Assembly: GCF_006715785.1 (NCBI RefSeq) | Contig: NZ_VFNX01000005.1 | Span: 165,218-229,217 of the forward strand | From: Streptomyces puniciscabiei | GTDB lineage: Bacteria > Actinomycetota > Actinomycetes > Streptomycetales > Streptomycetaceae | DNA: 64,000 bases | Direction of reading: 5' to 3' | Shown: piece by piece, positions 51,925 to 60,401 of the stretch | Layout: every line of letters begins with the position of its first letter | Position numbering within the stretch: the first letter of the stretch is position 1 | The notes under the pieces: model-generated | Told to the model about the DNA's origin: nothing | Database searches by the model: none | What the model saw: only the letters and a program-made list of their open reading frames with translations | Program-made: the position numbers and the translations under genes

Positions 51925-52205
51925 CGCCCTCTCCTTGCCTTCGCGATGCGGTCACGTCCGGAAAGACCTCCGAGCCCCCTGTCGCCCAAGGGCGGTCGCC
52001 GCGTCACCGTGCGACACCTCCTCTCCGCCGCCTGCCACGGCCGCGGCCCGCCTCTCCACGGGTCCACATGCGCCGTGGCCAAGCGAGGGGGATCCTCGAA
52101 TGGGAGAACGCGTCGCGCCCGGTATGCAGGCGACGTCCGGACCATCCACACGGTCGGACTCGTCCACCGTCCCCTCCAGCTTCTTACGAGACGGAGGCCG
52201 CCGCC
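51925..52205. other. Divergent spacer between DUF1876 and universal stress protein relic
   Basis: 281 bases without a recognisable gene. It should hold promoters for both directions and ends in GGAGG before the ATG at 52206. No obvious dormancy-regulator palindrome was found by eye. Confidence 0.4.
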
Positions 52206-52364
52206 ATGCAACCAGTCGTCACCGTGGGCCTCGACGGCTCGCCCGAAAGTCCGGCCGCCGCACCTCGGACCGCCGACGAGGCCGAGAGGCGCGAACTCGC
52301 CCGGTTGGCGCGGGCCGCCGTCCATCACGGGCGCTGCCCGGTCGCTGTCGGTGCTCATGACTGA
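52206..52364 (+). pseudogene. Universal stress protein with large internal deletion
   Basis: The 52 codons join a UspA N-terminus (VVTVGLDGSPESPAAA) to a UspA C-terminal end (LARAAVHHGRCPVAVGAHD). All ATP-binding motifs between, including the G-2x-G-9x-G loop, are deleted in frame. Its ribosome binding site is intact, so a short peptide could still be made. It overlaps the next gene start. Confidence 0.8.
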
Positions 52365-53925
52365 GCCAAGCCTCCACCAGCCGCGGGCCGGCACGCCCGC
52401 CCCCACGTCGGGTGGCCGGGACGACGGCGTGGCCCTGTCGCGCGCCGGGGTGTGTGAGACCCACACCGCGACGCTGTTCTTCGTGGGCGACCGGGCCTAC
52501 AAGGTGAAGAAGCCGGTCGATCTGGGATTCCTGGACTACACCACGGTCGAGGCACGCCGGGCCGGGTGCGAGCGGGAAATAGCCCTCAACCGCCGGTTCG
52601 CCCCCGACGTCTACGTGGGTCTGGGCGAATTCCGCAGCCCTGAGGGGAAGACACCCGAACCGCTCGTGGTGATGCGCCGCATGCCGGAGGAACGCCGCCT
52701 CTCCCGCCTGGTGCGGGTGGGCGTTGCCGTCGACGACGTCCTGCGCACCGTCGCCCGGCAGCTGGCCGCGTGGCACGCGGCTGCCCCCCGCGGCCGCGAC
52801 GTGGACGAACAGGGCACGCGCGATGCGCTGTCGGCACGTTGGGAGGCGAGTTTCGCGCAGGTTCACGCGCTGGCGGCGGAGGGCGTCGTGCTCGACTGCC
52901 TGACGGAGACCGAACAGCTGGTGCGGCGCTATCTCGCCGGTCGCGAGCGGCTGTTCGACACCCGCATCGAGCAAGGACGGGTCGTCGACGGTCACGGCGA
53001 CCTGCTCGCCGAGGACGTCTTCTGTCTCGACGACGGTCCACGCGTCCTGGACTGCCTGGAGTTCGACGACCGTCTCCGCTATGTCGACGGCCTGGACGAC
53101 GCCGCCTTCCTCGCCATGGATCTGGAGCAGCTCGGAGCCCCTCAGGCGGCGACGTTTTTCCTTGCCCGGTACGGCGAGTACTCAGGGGATCCCGCGCCCC
53201 CTTCCCTGTGGCACCACTACGTCGCCTACCGCGCCTTCGTCCGTGCCAAGGTCTCTGCGATCCAGACGCGCCAGGGCGCCGCCGGTTCCGAAACGGCGTC
53301 GCGGCGGCTCGCTTCCATGGCGTTGCGCCACCTGCGTACCTCCGCCGTCGGCCTCACCCTTGTCGGCGGACTGCCGGGCAGCGGGAAGTCGACGCTCTCG
53401 GGAGCCCTGGCCGACCGGCTGGGGGTCACCCTGCTCAGCAGCGACCGCGTCCGCAAGGAGCTGGCGGGCATCCCGGCGGAGCAGTCCGCCGCGGCGGGCT
53501 ACGGCGAGGGGCTGTACACGCCCGAGTGGACGGCCCGGACGTACGCCGCACTGCTCGACCGCGCAGCCGTACTGCTCGCCTCCGGCGAATCGGTGGTCCT
53601 CGACGCCACCTGGTCCGATGCCGCACAGCGCGAAGCCGCTGTCCGCGCGGCCGAACGCGCCGACGCCGACCTGGTCGCGCTGCACTGCCACGTGCCGGGC
53701 GACGTGTCGGCGGCCCGGCTGCGCACGCGCGCCCCCGGCCCGTCCGACGCCGGCCCCGAGATCGTCAGCGCCATGGCCGCGAGGGAACCGCCGTGGCCCG
53801 AAGCCGTACCGGTCGACACCAGCGGTGCGCTGGAGTCCGCCGTCGCTCAGGCGCTGGCGGCCGTACGCCCGTGGGGCACCGGTCAGGCACCGGTCTTCCG
53901 CCGCCCGTACAGGGGACCGGACTGA
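52357..53925 (+). CDS. Phosphotransferase-like kinase fused to P-loop AAA/zeta-toxin-type ATPase
   Basis: A 522-residue two-domain cytoplasmic protein. The N-terminal domain (about 40-320) is aminoglycoside-phosphotransferase-like: FFVGDRAYKVKKPVDLGFLDY (ATP lysines), then VVDGHGDLLAEDVF (catalytic HGD) and LDCLEFDDRLRYVDGLDD (metal Asp). The C-terminal domain has Walker A VGGLPGSGKSTLSGAL and LSSDRVRKELAG, like small-molecule kinases. The same fusion is widespread in actinobacteria among stress genes; substrate unknown. The start overlaps the stress protein relic by 8 bases. Confidence 0.87.
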   Translation: MTEPSLHQPRAGTPAPTSGGRDDGVALSRAGVCETHTATLFFVGDRAYKVKKPVDLGFLDYTTVEARRAGCEREIALNRRFAPDVYVGLGEFRSPEGKTPEPLVVMRRMPEERRLSRLVRVGVAVDDVLRTVARQLAAWHAAAPRGRDVDEQGTRDALSARWEASFAQVHALAAEGVVLDCLTETEQLVRRYLAGRERLFDTRIEQGRVVDGHGDLLAEDVFCLDDGPRVLDCLEFDDRLRYVDGLDDAAFLAMDLEQLGAPQAATFFLARYGEYSGDPAPPSLWHHYVAYRAFVRAKVSAIQTRQGAAGSETASRRLASMALRHLRTSAVGLTLVGGLPGSGKSTLSGALADRLGVTLLSSDRVRKELAGIPAEQSAAAGYGEGLYTPEWTARTYAALLDRAAVLLASGESVVLDATWSDAAQREAAVRAAERADADLVALHCHVPGDVSAARLRTRAPGPSDAGPEIVSAMAAREPPWPEAVPVDTSGALESAVAQALAAVRPWGTGQAPVFRRPYRGPD

Positions 53926-54184
53926 GGCGTGCGGGTGGCCGCGTTGCCCAGGGGCACGGCGAGGACGACCGTGGAGGTGGGGGGAACGAGGGGGACCTCC
54001 TGGGACACCGTCCCCGATCTCCACACCGTGGTGTTCGCACAGGGCATCGCCACGGGCGCCCTCAAAGTCGTTCTGCGCCGCGAGTGAGGTCCGGGCACCG
54101 GTGCGAGCAGTCGTCTGTCCTGGCAGACGTGGTACGCCGTCTCACCGTGAGTCCACTGTGTCGCAGGACACGGTCACCGGGGTT
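53926..54184. other. Gap, no gene recognised
   Basis: A GTG-initiated 53-codon frame starting near 53928 (ending VVLRRE) is open but has no recognisable homology, and nothing else coding-like is visible. It may be decayed sequence. Confidence 0.35.
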
Positions 54185-54600
54185 TCGGCCTGTGGGCGGC
54201 GAGCCGTTCGTGCGCCTCGGTGTAGGTGTCCGCGTCGATCTCGCCCGAGGCGAAGCGGCGGTCGAGGATCTCCTCCGGTGTCTCTCGTGGCGGCTGCCCC
54301 GGGCTTTGCCCCATGCCGCTGAGGGCCCATGCTCGGCTCCGGCCTCAGGAGGCGGCCCCGGCGGCTCCTGCAGCACGCTCCAGGCGACCGGACCCAGCAG
54401 GTCGGCGAACCGGCGGAAGAGATCGAGGAACAGGTCGTCGACCGTCAGCACGCCCACCACCCGGCCCGCGTCCAGGACCGGAAGGCGACGGACCCCGGTG
54501 CGGCGGAACGTCCGGTAGGCCACCTGGAGGTCGTCGACGGCCTCAACCGTGACGACGCGCGGCGACATGACGGCATCGGCCCGGGCCCTCGGGCCCAGGC
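54185..54600 (-). pseudogene. CBS-domain and SHOCT-domain relics joined out of frame
   Basis: The minus strand has half of a CBS pair, MSPRVVTVEAVDDLQVAYRTF and RRLPVLDAGRVVGVLTVDD. Then, in a different frame, PEEILDRRFASGEIDADTYT and HERLAAHRP appear: the C-terminal SHOCT motif. The first CBS domain and the SHOCT protein's N-terminus are missing, so a deletion appears to have fused two neighbouring stress genes. Confidence 0.75.
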
Positions 54601-55364
54601 CGCCTCCCAGGCCACGGACGGCGAGGTCGCGGTCGGCGTTTCCGTGGCCTCCGACCTCGGTGCGCCGTCGGAGGAGGTGATGGCCGAGGACATCGTCGGA
54701 ACTGCGGAGCGGCGTGCTCGCCGCCGGCAGCCGGGTGTGGAGGTGACCACCGACGTGCTGCCCGAGGAGCCGGGGTACGCACTGGTGCGGGAGAGCCGCA
54801 ACGCTGTGGTGATGGTGCTGGGCCGGCGCGGTCGCAGCGGCGTGACCGGGGCATTCCTCGGCTCGGTCAGCGTCGCTGTAGCAGGGCACGCGCACTGTCC
54901 CGTGATCGTGCTGCGCGGGAGCCACGACAACCGGGCAGGCTCTGGGGCGCGCGGTCGCATCGTTCTGGGTGTGGGGGAGAGGTCCCCGGGTTCGGCCGTG
55001 GCACGGTTCGCGTGCGAAGAGGCCCTGCTGCGCGGGGTCCCGATCGAGGCCGTACGGGCCTGGCGCCGGCCCCTGCACGAGCCCGCCGCTGTTGGTCGGC
55101 GAGCCGGCCCACTTGCAGGAGCAGCGGGCTGTGGAAATGGTGGAGGAGGCGCTGCGGGACGCCCCCTCCGACTTGCAGGTGGCACGGCGTGCGGTCGAGG
55201 GCCACGCGCGCGACGTCCTGCCGGCCGTGTCCCATGAGGCCGACCTGCTCGTCGTCGGTGCCCGGCGGCGCCAGGGCCACTTCGGGCTCCAACTGGGTCG
55301 TGTCGCCCACGGCGTGCTCCACCACGCGGCCTCCCCGGTGGCGGTCGTACCTGAGCCCGGCTGA
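54590..55364 (+). pseudogene. Frameshifted tandem universal stress protein
   Basis: Plus-strand frames encode most of a two-domain UspA protein: VRESRNAVVMVLGRRGRSGV and GSVSVAVAGHAHCPVIVLRG (end of domain 1, with the G-2x-G-9x-G ATP loop). Domain 2 starts RIVLGVGERSPGSAVARFA and, after a shift near 55090, continues VEMVEEALRDAP to GRVAHGVLHHAASPVAVVPE. The start of domain 1 is lost; the region overlaps the CBS relic on the other strand. Confidence 0.8.
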
Positions 55365-55474
55365 TCCCCGCACGTACGGCGGCCGCCGCACACACGGTGA
55401 GCCAAGGAGACAGGAGGTGTCCGGATTGGCCTCTAGCGTCGTGATGCCGGAACCCGCCGAAAGGAGACCAAGCC

Positions 55475-56344
55475 ATGCGCATCGCAGTCACGACGCCCAC
55501 CGGCAACGTGGGACGGCACGTGGTCGCCATGCTCCTGCGAGCCGGAGTCCGCCCACGGGTACTCGCGCGCGAACCCGGCCGGCTCGCCCCCGACATGCGC
55601 CACGAGGTCGACGCGGTCCAGGTGGACCAGCGCGACGCCGAGGCGGTCGTCGCCGCCACTGCCGGGGTCGACGCGCTGTTCTGGGTGGATCCCCCGTCGT
55701 CGGGCGAAGATCCGCTCGCGGACTACGAGTTGGCCACGGAGGCTCTGGTGAGCGCCGTCAGGACGAACGGCATCGAGCGGACGGTCTTCCAGAGCAGCGT
55801 CGGCGCCGAAAAGCGCGACGGAGCCGGCGAGATCGACGGCCTCGCGGGCACCGAGCTCGCCCTCGACGCCCTCGGTGCCACCGTCACACACCTGCGCTGC
55901 GGCTACTTCTTCACCAACCTGGAGCTCCAGCTCCAGGCCGTACGCTCCGGCGTCATACCCGTGATCCTGCCCCTGGACCAGCCTCTCGCCTGGGTGGCGC
56001 CGCGCGACATAGCGGAGGTCGCCGTGACACGGCTGCTGTCGACCGACTGGTCCGGACGCTGTGTCCAGGCCGTGCACGGTCCGGCCGACCTCACCTGGCC
56101 GCAGGCCGCCGAGATCGTGTCCGCCGCCATCGGTCGTCCGCTGCGCGTCGAGCGGATCAGCGACGACGCGATGCGGAACCTGCTGCGCGCATCCGGGATG
56201 ACCGACGGCCTGGTCGAGGCGGTCATCGGGATGTCGACCGGCCTGCGGGACGGCTTCGTCCCGGAACAGCCGCGAACTCCGTACACCACCACGCCCACCA
56301 CGCTGGCGGCCTGGGCCTACGACGTGCTCCGTCCCCGGTTGTGA
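55475..56344 (+). CDS. NmrA-like NAD(P)H-binding protein
   Basis: A 289-residue atypical SDR/NmrA-like protein; the ATG follows AAAGGAG. MRIAVTTPTGNVGRHVVAMLLRAG is a Rossmann start with GNVG in place of GATG. RVLAREPGRL gives NADP-type arginines and VFQSSVGAEKRDGAG follows. The active-site Tyr-x3-Lys of true SDRs is missing, as in NmrA and HSCARG sensors. It may sense redox state or reduce a quinone. It is intact within a region of decayed stress genes. Confidence 0.88.
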   Translation: MRIAVTTPTGNVGRHVVAMLLRAGVRPRVLAREPGRLAPDMRHEVDAVQVDQRDAEAVVAATAGVDALFWVDPPSSGEDPLADYELATEALVSAVRTNGIERTVFQSSVGAEKRDGAGEIDGLAGTELALDALGATVTHLRCGYFFTNLELQLQAVRSGVIPVILPLDQPLAWVAPRDIAEVAVTRLLSTDWSGRCVQAVHGPADLTWPQAAEIVSAAIGRPLRVERISDDAMRNLLRASGMTDGLVEAVIGMSTGLRDGFVPEQPRTPYTTTPTTLAAWAYDVLRPRL

Positions 56345-56466
56345 CCCGACGGGCTGCCCGCGCGGGCAGGCCGGTCGTCGGCCACCGTGAAGTCCGCCGC
56401 CACGCGCGGCTGTTGGGCTCCTTCGCGCGGTGCGGGGTGGTGGGGCGCGGCGGGGTCTCGGCGGGC

Positions 56467-56562
56467 CCCCGGCCAGGCCAGGTCGCGGGTGACGCCGGCG
56501 ACGGCGAGGATGCCGATGACACCTCCCTCGTCGAGAACCACCGCGCGGCGCACGGGGCTCAT
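56467..56562 (-). pseudogene. CBS domain fragment
   Basis: MSPVRRAVVLDEGGVIGILAVAGVTRDL is a single CBS beta-alpha-beta core (usual form PVRRAVVVDE.G.VVGIV...DV). Nothing else of a CBS protein is recognisable on either side. Confidence 0.55.
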
Positions 56563-57076
56563 CTCCAGTCATGGCAGCAGGTCGGGCGCCGGCTCCTCGG
56601 ACCCGGCCGAGAGGTCAGGAGAGGTGACGATGACACGGACACGTCCCGCGACGGTCACCCCGGTGCGTCTGTGCGCCGGCGGAACCCGCTGCGGCGGCAC
56701 AGCGATGTGGCCGAGGCCTGGATCCTGCTCGTCCCCCGGGTGATCGCTCTACTCGCCAGGGGTTCTCGCCGTGCACGCCGTCCTCACCGTTCAAGCGGCG
56801 AGGGTCCCGGCTGCCGTTCGCCGGACCGACGCGGACGGCTCGGCGCACACGGGAGACGAGCCCGCGCCCGTCACCGGGACCGCGGCGCCCTTGCAGACGG
56901 TCGTGACCGGCGCCCTTGTCGCTCCGCCGGGTCGCTGCCTGCTGGTCTGCGTGTGGGCGCCGGGCAGGCCACGTCCGGGCTCTTCCCTCCTGCCGTCTCA
57001 CCCTTCGCGGCGAGTGAATGATCCACTGGCAAACCGGGCAGATACTCAGGTCGACGGCGACACGAGGTGACAACCA
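56563..57076. other. Decayed region, no gene recognised
   Basis: Several open frames exist on both strands, none with motif content. It is probably further remains of the stress cluster before the oxygenase gene. Confidence 0.4.
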
Positions 57077-57943
57077 ATGGCTGTGATCACACCTTTGGGC
57101 ATGGGCGACCCCGGGCTGTTCACGCCGAACTCGGTGACCTGGCAGATGCACGGCGACCCGATGATGTGGGTCGCCGGCATCCGCGCGCTCTACCTCCAGG
57201 CCCTGCACCCGCGCGCGGTGCGCGGCGTCCTGCAGAACTCCGACTTCCGGCGCGACGCGTGGGGCCGGCTGATGCGCACCGCGAACTTCGTCGGGACGAC
57301 GACGTACGGCACCACAGAGGCCGCCGAACGGGCCGGCGCACGGGTGCGGAAGATCCACCGCATGCTGACGGCGACCGACCCGGAGACCGGCGAGCGGTAC
57401 GGCGTCGACGAACCCGGGCTGCTGCTCTGGGTGCACTGCGCGGAGATCGACTCCTATCTGCACGTCCTGCGGCGCTCCGGCTTCCCGCTCACCGACGCCC
57501 AGGCCGACCGGTACATGGCCGAACACCGGGTCAGCGCCCGCCTGGTGGGCCTCGAGCCGGAGACCGTACCGGCGAGCCGGGCCGAACTCGCCGCGTACTT
57601 CGAGAAGGTGCGGCCACAACTGGCGGCGGGACCCGAGGCACGCGAGGTGGACGACTTCCTCCTCCGGCCGCCGACGCATCCCCTTCTCATCCCGGCGCGC
57701 GAGGTGCTGTGGCGGCGCGTGGCCCAACTGGCGTACGCCGCACTGCCGCCGTACGCCCATGAGCTGTACGGCAGACCGGCCCCCGCACCCACCGTCGTCA
57801 CCCGCCGGCTGCGGGCCATGGGCGCGCTGCTGCGCGGCATTCCCGCACGTCTGCGCTGGCAGCTGCCGCCCAAACACATCCTGCGGGCCATGGCGCGGCT
57901 CGGACCGGCGGCGCGTCCGGCACCGTACAAAGTCGGACGATAG
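57077..57943 (+). CDS. MpaB-type oxygenase (DUF2236)
   Basis: A 288-residue protein of the MpaB/latex-clearing-protein fold. Typical motifs: VTWQMHGDPMMWVAGIRALYLQALHPRAVRGV (with the His proposed to bind haem), AWGRLMRTANFVGTTTYG, and LLLWVHCAEIDSYLHVLRR. Members are haem b oxygenases that cleave polyprenyl or sterol-like double bonds, or have unknown roles. No signal peptide is visible. Followed 115 bases later by a protein kinase gene on the same strand. Confidence 0.9.
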   Translation: MAVITPLGMGDPGLFTPNSVTWQMHGDPMMWVAGIRALYLQALHPRAVRGVLQNSDFRRDAWGRLMRTANFVGTTTYGTTEAAERAGARVRKIHRMLTATDPETGERYGVDEPGLLLWVHCAEIDSYLHVLRRSGFPLTDAQADRYMAEHRVSARLVGLEPETVPASRAELAAYFEKVRPQLAAGPEAREVDDFLLRPPTHPLLIPAREVLWRRVAQLAYAALPPYAHELYGRPAPAPTVVTRRLRAMGALLRGIPARLRWQLPPKHILRAMARLGPAARPAPYKVGR

Positions 57944-58058
57944 GCCGCCATACTGGACGAGCAGGGGGGTGTTGCGCGGATCGGGCCGGTGCGTGGGGCG
58001 CGGCTCGGGGCCGGCCTCCTGGCGGCGGGGCGGACGGCGACGGGGGCGGCGGATCGCT

Positions 58059-60284
58059 ATGGGGGAGAACAGGCTGGTTCAGGGCCGGTACCGGCTGCTC
58101 GACCTGATCGGGCGGGGCGGTATGGGCGAGGTGTGGCGGGCCCGGGACGAATCCCTGGGCCGGCAGGTCGCGGTCAAGTGCCTCAAGCCGCTCGGCCCGC
58201 ACCACGACCCGTCCCTCGCCCAGGTCCTGCGCGAGCGCTTCCGCCGAGAGGCCCGGGTGGCCGCCGGCCTCTCGCACCGCGGGGTGACCGTCGTCCACGA
58301 CTTCGGCGAGTCCGACGGGGTCCCGTATCTGGTGATGGAACTCCTCGAGGGCCGCGATCTGAGCCGGCTGCTGCAGGACAACAAGGGTCATCCGCTGCCG
58401 GTGGACGACGTGGAGGACATCGCCGCCCAGGTCGCCGCCGCTCTCGCCTACACCCATCAACAGGGCATAGTCCACCGCGACTTGAAACCGGCCAACATCG
58501 TCCGGCTCACCGACGGAACGGTGAAGATCTGCGACTTCGGTATCGCCCGCCTCGGCCACGACATCGGCTTCACCACCCGGCTGACCGGCACCGGGGTCGC
58601 GCTGGGCACCCCGCACTACATGTCTCCGGAACAGATCGGCGGCGATGCGGTGGACCGGCGCAGCGACCTGTACTCGCTGGGCTGCGTGCTGTACGAAATC
58701 GCCACCGGCGCACCGCCGTTCGACCTGGAGGACGCCTGGGCGATCCTCGTCGGCCACCGCGACACCCCGCCCCGGCCCCCACGCGAGGTGCGCCCGGAGC
58801 TGCCCGGCCGCCTCGAGCGGATCATCCTCGACCTGCTGGCCAAACGGCCCGAGGAACGGCCCTGCGACGCGGGGGAGTTGGCCCGCCGGATCCGGGAGCC
58901 ACGCGGGGCGGCCGCCTCCATCCCGGCCGCGGAGATCCCGCAGGTGACCGGCGCCGCCCGCCTGCCGTCCTGGACGTGCGGCATGACCACCGGCCACAAG
59001 GCGCTGGGTGCCGGGCCCGGTGCCTTGCCGCCGGACCCGGGGGCGGCCCTGTCGGGCCGATGGAAGGTGCCCCGGCGGGACACGCCGCCAAGGGGCGCGG
59101 GGCTGTACCCGACAGGCGACTGTCGTCGCGAGGGAGGACCCCCCGGGTTCGAGCGGAGCCGAGAACGTGGGGGAGCGACCAGCCACCACGGCCCCCGGGA
59201 CGCTCGGCGGCCCGTACCGCCCCTCCCCGCGGAGCGCCCGGCACCACCCGTGGAGCGCACCGGGCCCGACCACCCCGAGGCCCTGGCCGGCCGCTACGAG
59301 GCCGCCTTCGCGCTCGTCCGCGCCGGCCGGGTCGCCGAGGCGCTGGCCGCCTACACGGATCTCGCGGCGGCCCGGGCCCGCGTCCTCGGCCCCGACCACC
59401 CCGACACGCTCGCCGTCCGCCAGGAGACCGCCTATGCGCTGGGCCGTCTGGGCCGTCACTTCGAGGCCCACCAGGTGTACGCGGAGGTGCTGGCCGCCCG
59501 GGTGCGCGTCATGGGCCCCGACCACCCCGACACCCTGCGCTGCCGCCACAACCTCGCCTGCACCCTCGGCCGGCTCGGCCGCCTGGACGACGCCTGCCGC
59601 ACGGCCCGGGAGGTGGCCGCGGCCCGGGCCCGGGTGCTCGGCCCCGACCACCCCGAAACGCTCGTATCGCGCTGTGAACTTGCCTACGCCCAGGGGCAGT
59701 CGGGCCACTGGGAGGAGGCGCTGCGCATCTACCGGGAGGTCGCCGGGGCCAGAGCGCGCGTCCTCGGCGCCGACCACCCCGACACCCTCGCCGCCCGCTA
59801 CGAGACCGCCCTCAGCCTCGGCCGCCTCGGCCGCAGCGCGGACGCCCTGCACGTGTACCGCGAGCTGATCGTGGACCGCACCCGCGTCCAGGGCCCTCAC
59901 CACCCCGAGACCCTGCGCGCCCGGCACGGCCTCGGGGTCAACCTCGGCCGGCTGGGCCACTGGGCGGAGGCCCTCGCCGAGGCCCGGGACGTCTGCCTGC
60001 TCCGCGAGCAGGTCCTCGGGCCCGCCCACCCCGACACGCTCGTCAGCCGCCGCGAGATCGCGGTCGCCCTCGGCTGGCTGGGGCGCTGGGCCGAGGCCCT
60101 GACCGAGTACCGGCGGGTCGCCGCCACCCGCGAACAGCTCCTCGGCGCCGACCACCCCGACACCCTCGCCGCCCGCAACGACGAGGCCCACTGCCTGGAA
60201 CGGCTCGGCCGGGGCGCGGAGGCGGTCGAGCTCTACCGGAGCGTGGCGGTGTTGCGGCAGCAACGGGCGTTCGGCGGCCACTGA
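58059..60284 (+). CDS. Serine/threonine protein kinase with C-terminal TPR-like repeats
   Basis: A 741-residue fusion. The kinase domain (about 11-275) is complete: GRGGMGEVW (G-loop), VAVK (Lys40), HRDLKPANIV (catalytic loop), CDFGIARL and TPHYMSPEQIGG. A 100-residue linker rich in Pro/Arg follows, partly encoded by a palindromic repeat (59131-59179). Then come eight similar units of about 42 residues, each containing GxxHPxTL and AL/YR pairs (tetratricopeptide-like, as in kinesin-light-chain-type TPR proteins). No membrane helix is present, so it is cytosolic. The repeats probably bind protein partners. Start at ATG 58059; no nearby phosphatase. Confidence 0.93.
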   Translation: MGENRLVQGRYRLLDLIGRGGMGEVWRARDESLGRQVAVKCLKPLGPHHDPSLAQVLRERFRREARVAAGLSHRGVTVVHDFGESDGVPYLVMELLEGRDLSRLLQDNKGHPLPVDDVEDIAAQVAAALAYTHQQGIVHRDLKPANIVRLTDGTVKICDFGIARLGHDIGFTTRLTGTGVALGTPHYMSPEQIGGDAVDRRSDLYSLGCVLYEIATGAPPFDLEDAWAILVGHRDTPPRPPREVRPELPGRLERIILDLLAKRPEERPCDAGELARRIREPRGAAASIPAAEIPQVTGAARLPSWTCGMTTGHKALGAGPGALPPDPGAALSGRWKVPRRDTPPRGAGLYPTGDCRREGGPPGFERSRERGGATSHHGPRDARRPVPPLPAERPAPPVERTGPDHPEALAGRYEAAFALVRAGRVAEALAAYTDLAAARARVLGPDHPDTLAVRQETAYALGRLGRHFEAHQVYAEVLAARVRVMGPDHPDTLRCRHNLACTLGRLGRLDDACRTAREVAAARARVLGPDHPETLVSRCELAYAQGQSGHWEEALRIYREVAGARARVLGADHPDTLAARYETALSLGRLGRSADALHVYRELIVDRTRVQGPHHPETLRARHGLGVNLGRLGHWAEALAEARDVCLLREQVLGPAHPDTLVSRREIAVALGWLGRWAEALTEYRRVAATREQLLGADHPDTLAARNDEAHCLERLGRGAEAVELYRSVAVLRQQRAFGGH
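59131..59179. repeat. REP-like palindrome inside the kinase linker
   Basis: The stretch begins AGGGAGGACCCCCCGGGTTC and ends GAGAACGTGGGGGAGC, so CCCCC/GGGGG and GTTC/GAAC arms can pair. It resembles GC-rich intergenic palindromes frequent in Streptomyces genomes. Here it is translated in frame as part of the linker (GGPPGFERSRERGG), which suggests insertion of a mobile palindrome into the gene. Confidence 0.55.
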
Positions 60285-60401
60285 GCCGGGCCTGCCCCCA
60301 GCGGCGGTTCCCGGGTCGGGCGGTTTCGGATGCGGCCCTCCCTGTCGCATCCCGTCGGCACGCCTCTGGCCGCCGTAGATCACCACGTGTTACGAAGGAC
60401 C

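Noticed and set aside
59140..59165. GGGTTCGAG resembling a tRNA T-loop
   Set aside because: It is part of a GC-rich palindrome inside the kinase gene; no acceptor, D or anticodon stems can be built around it.
57798..60386. Very long minus-strand open frame under the kinase gene
   Set aside because: The composition (Gly/Val/Arg/Gln-rich repeats) mirrors the TPR codons on the plus strand; no family features.
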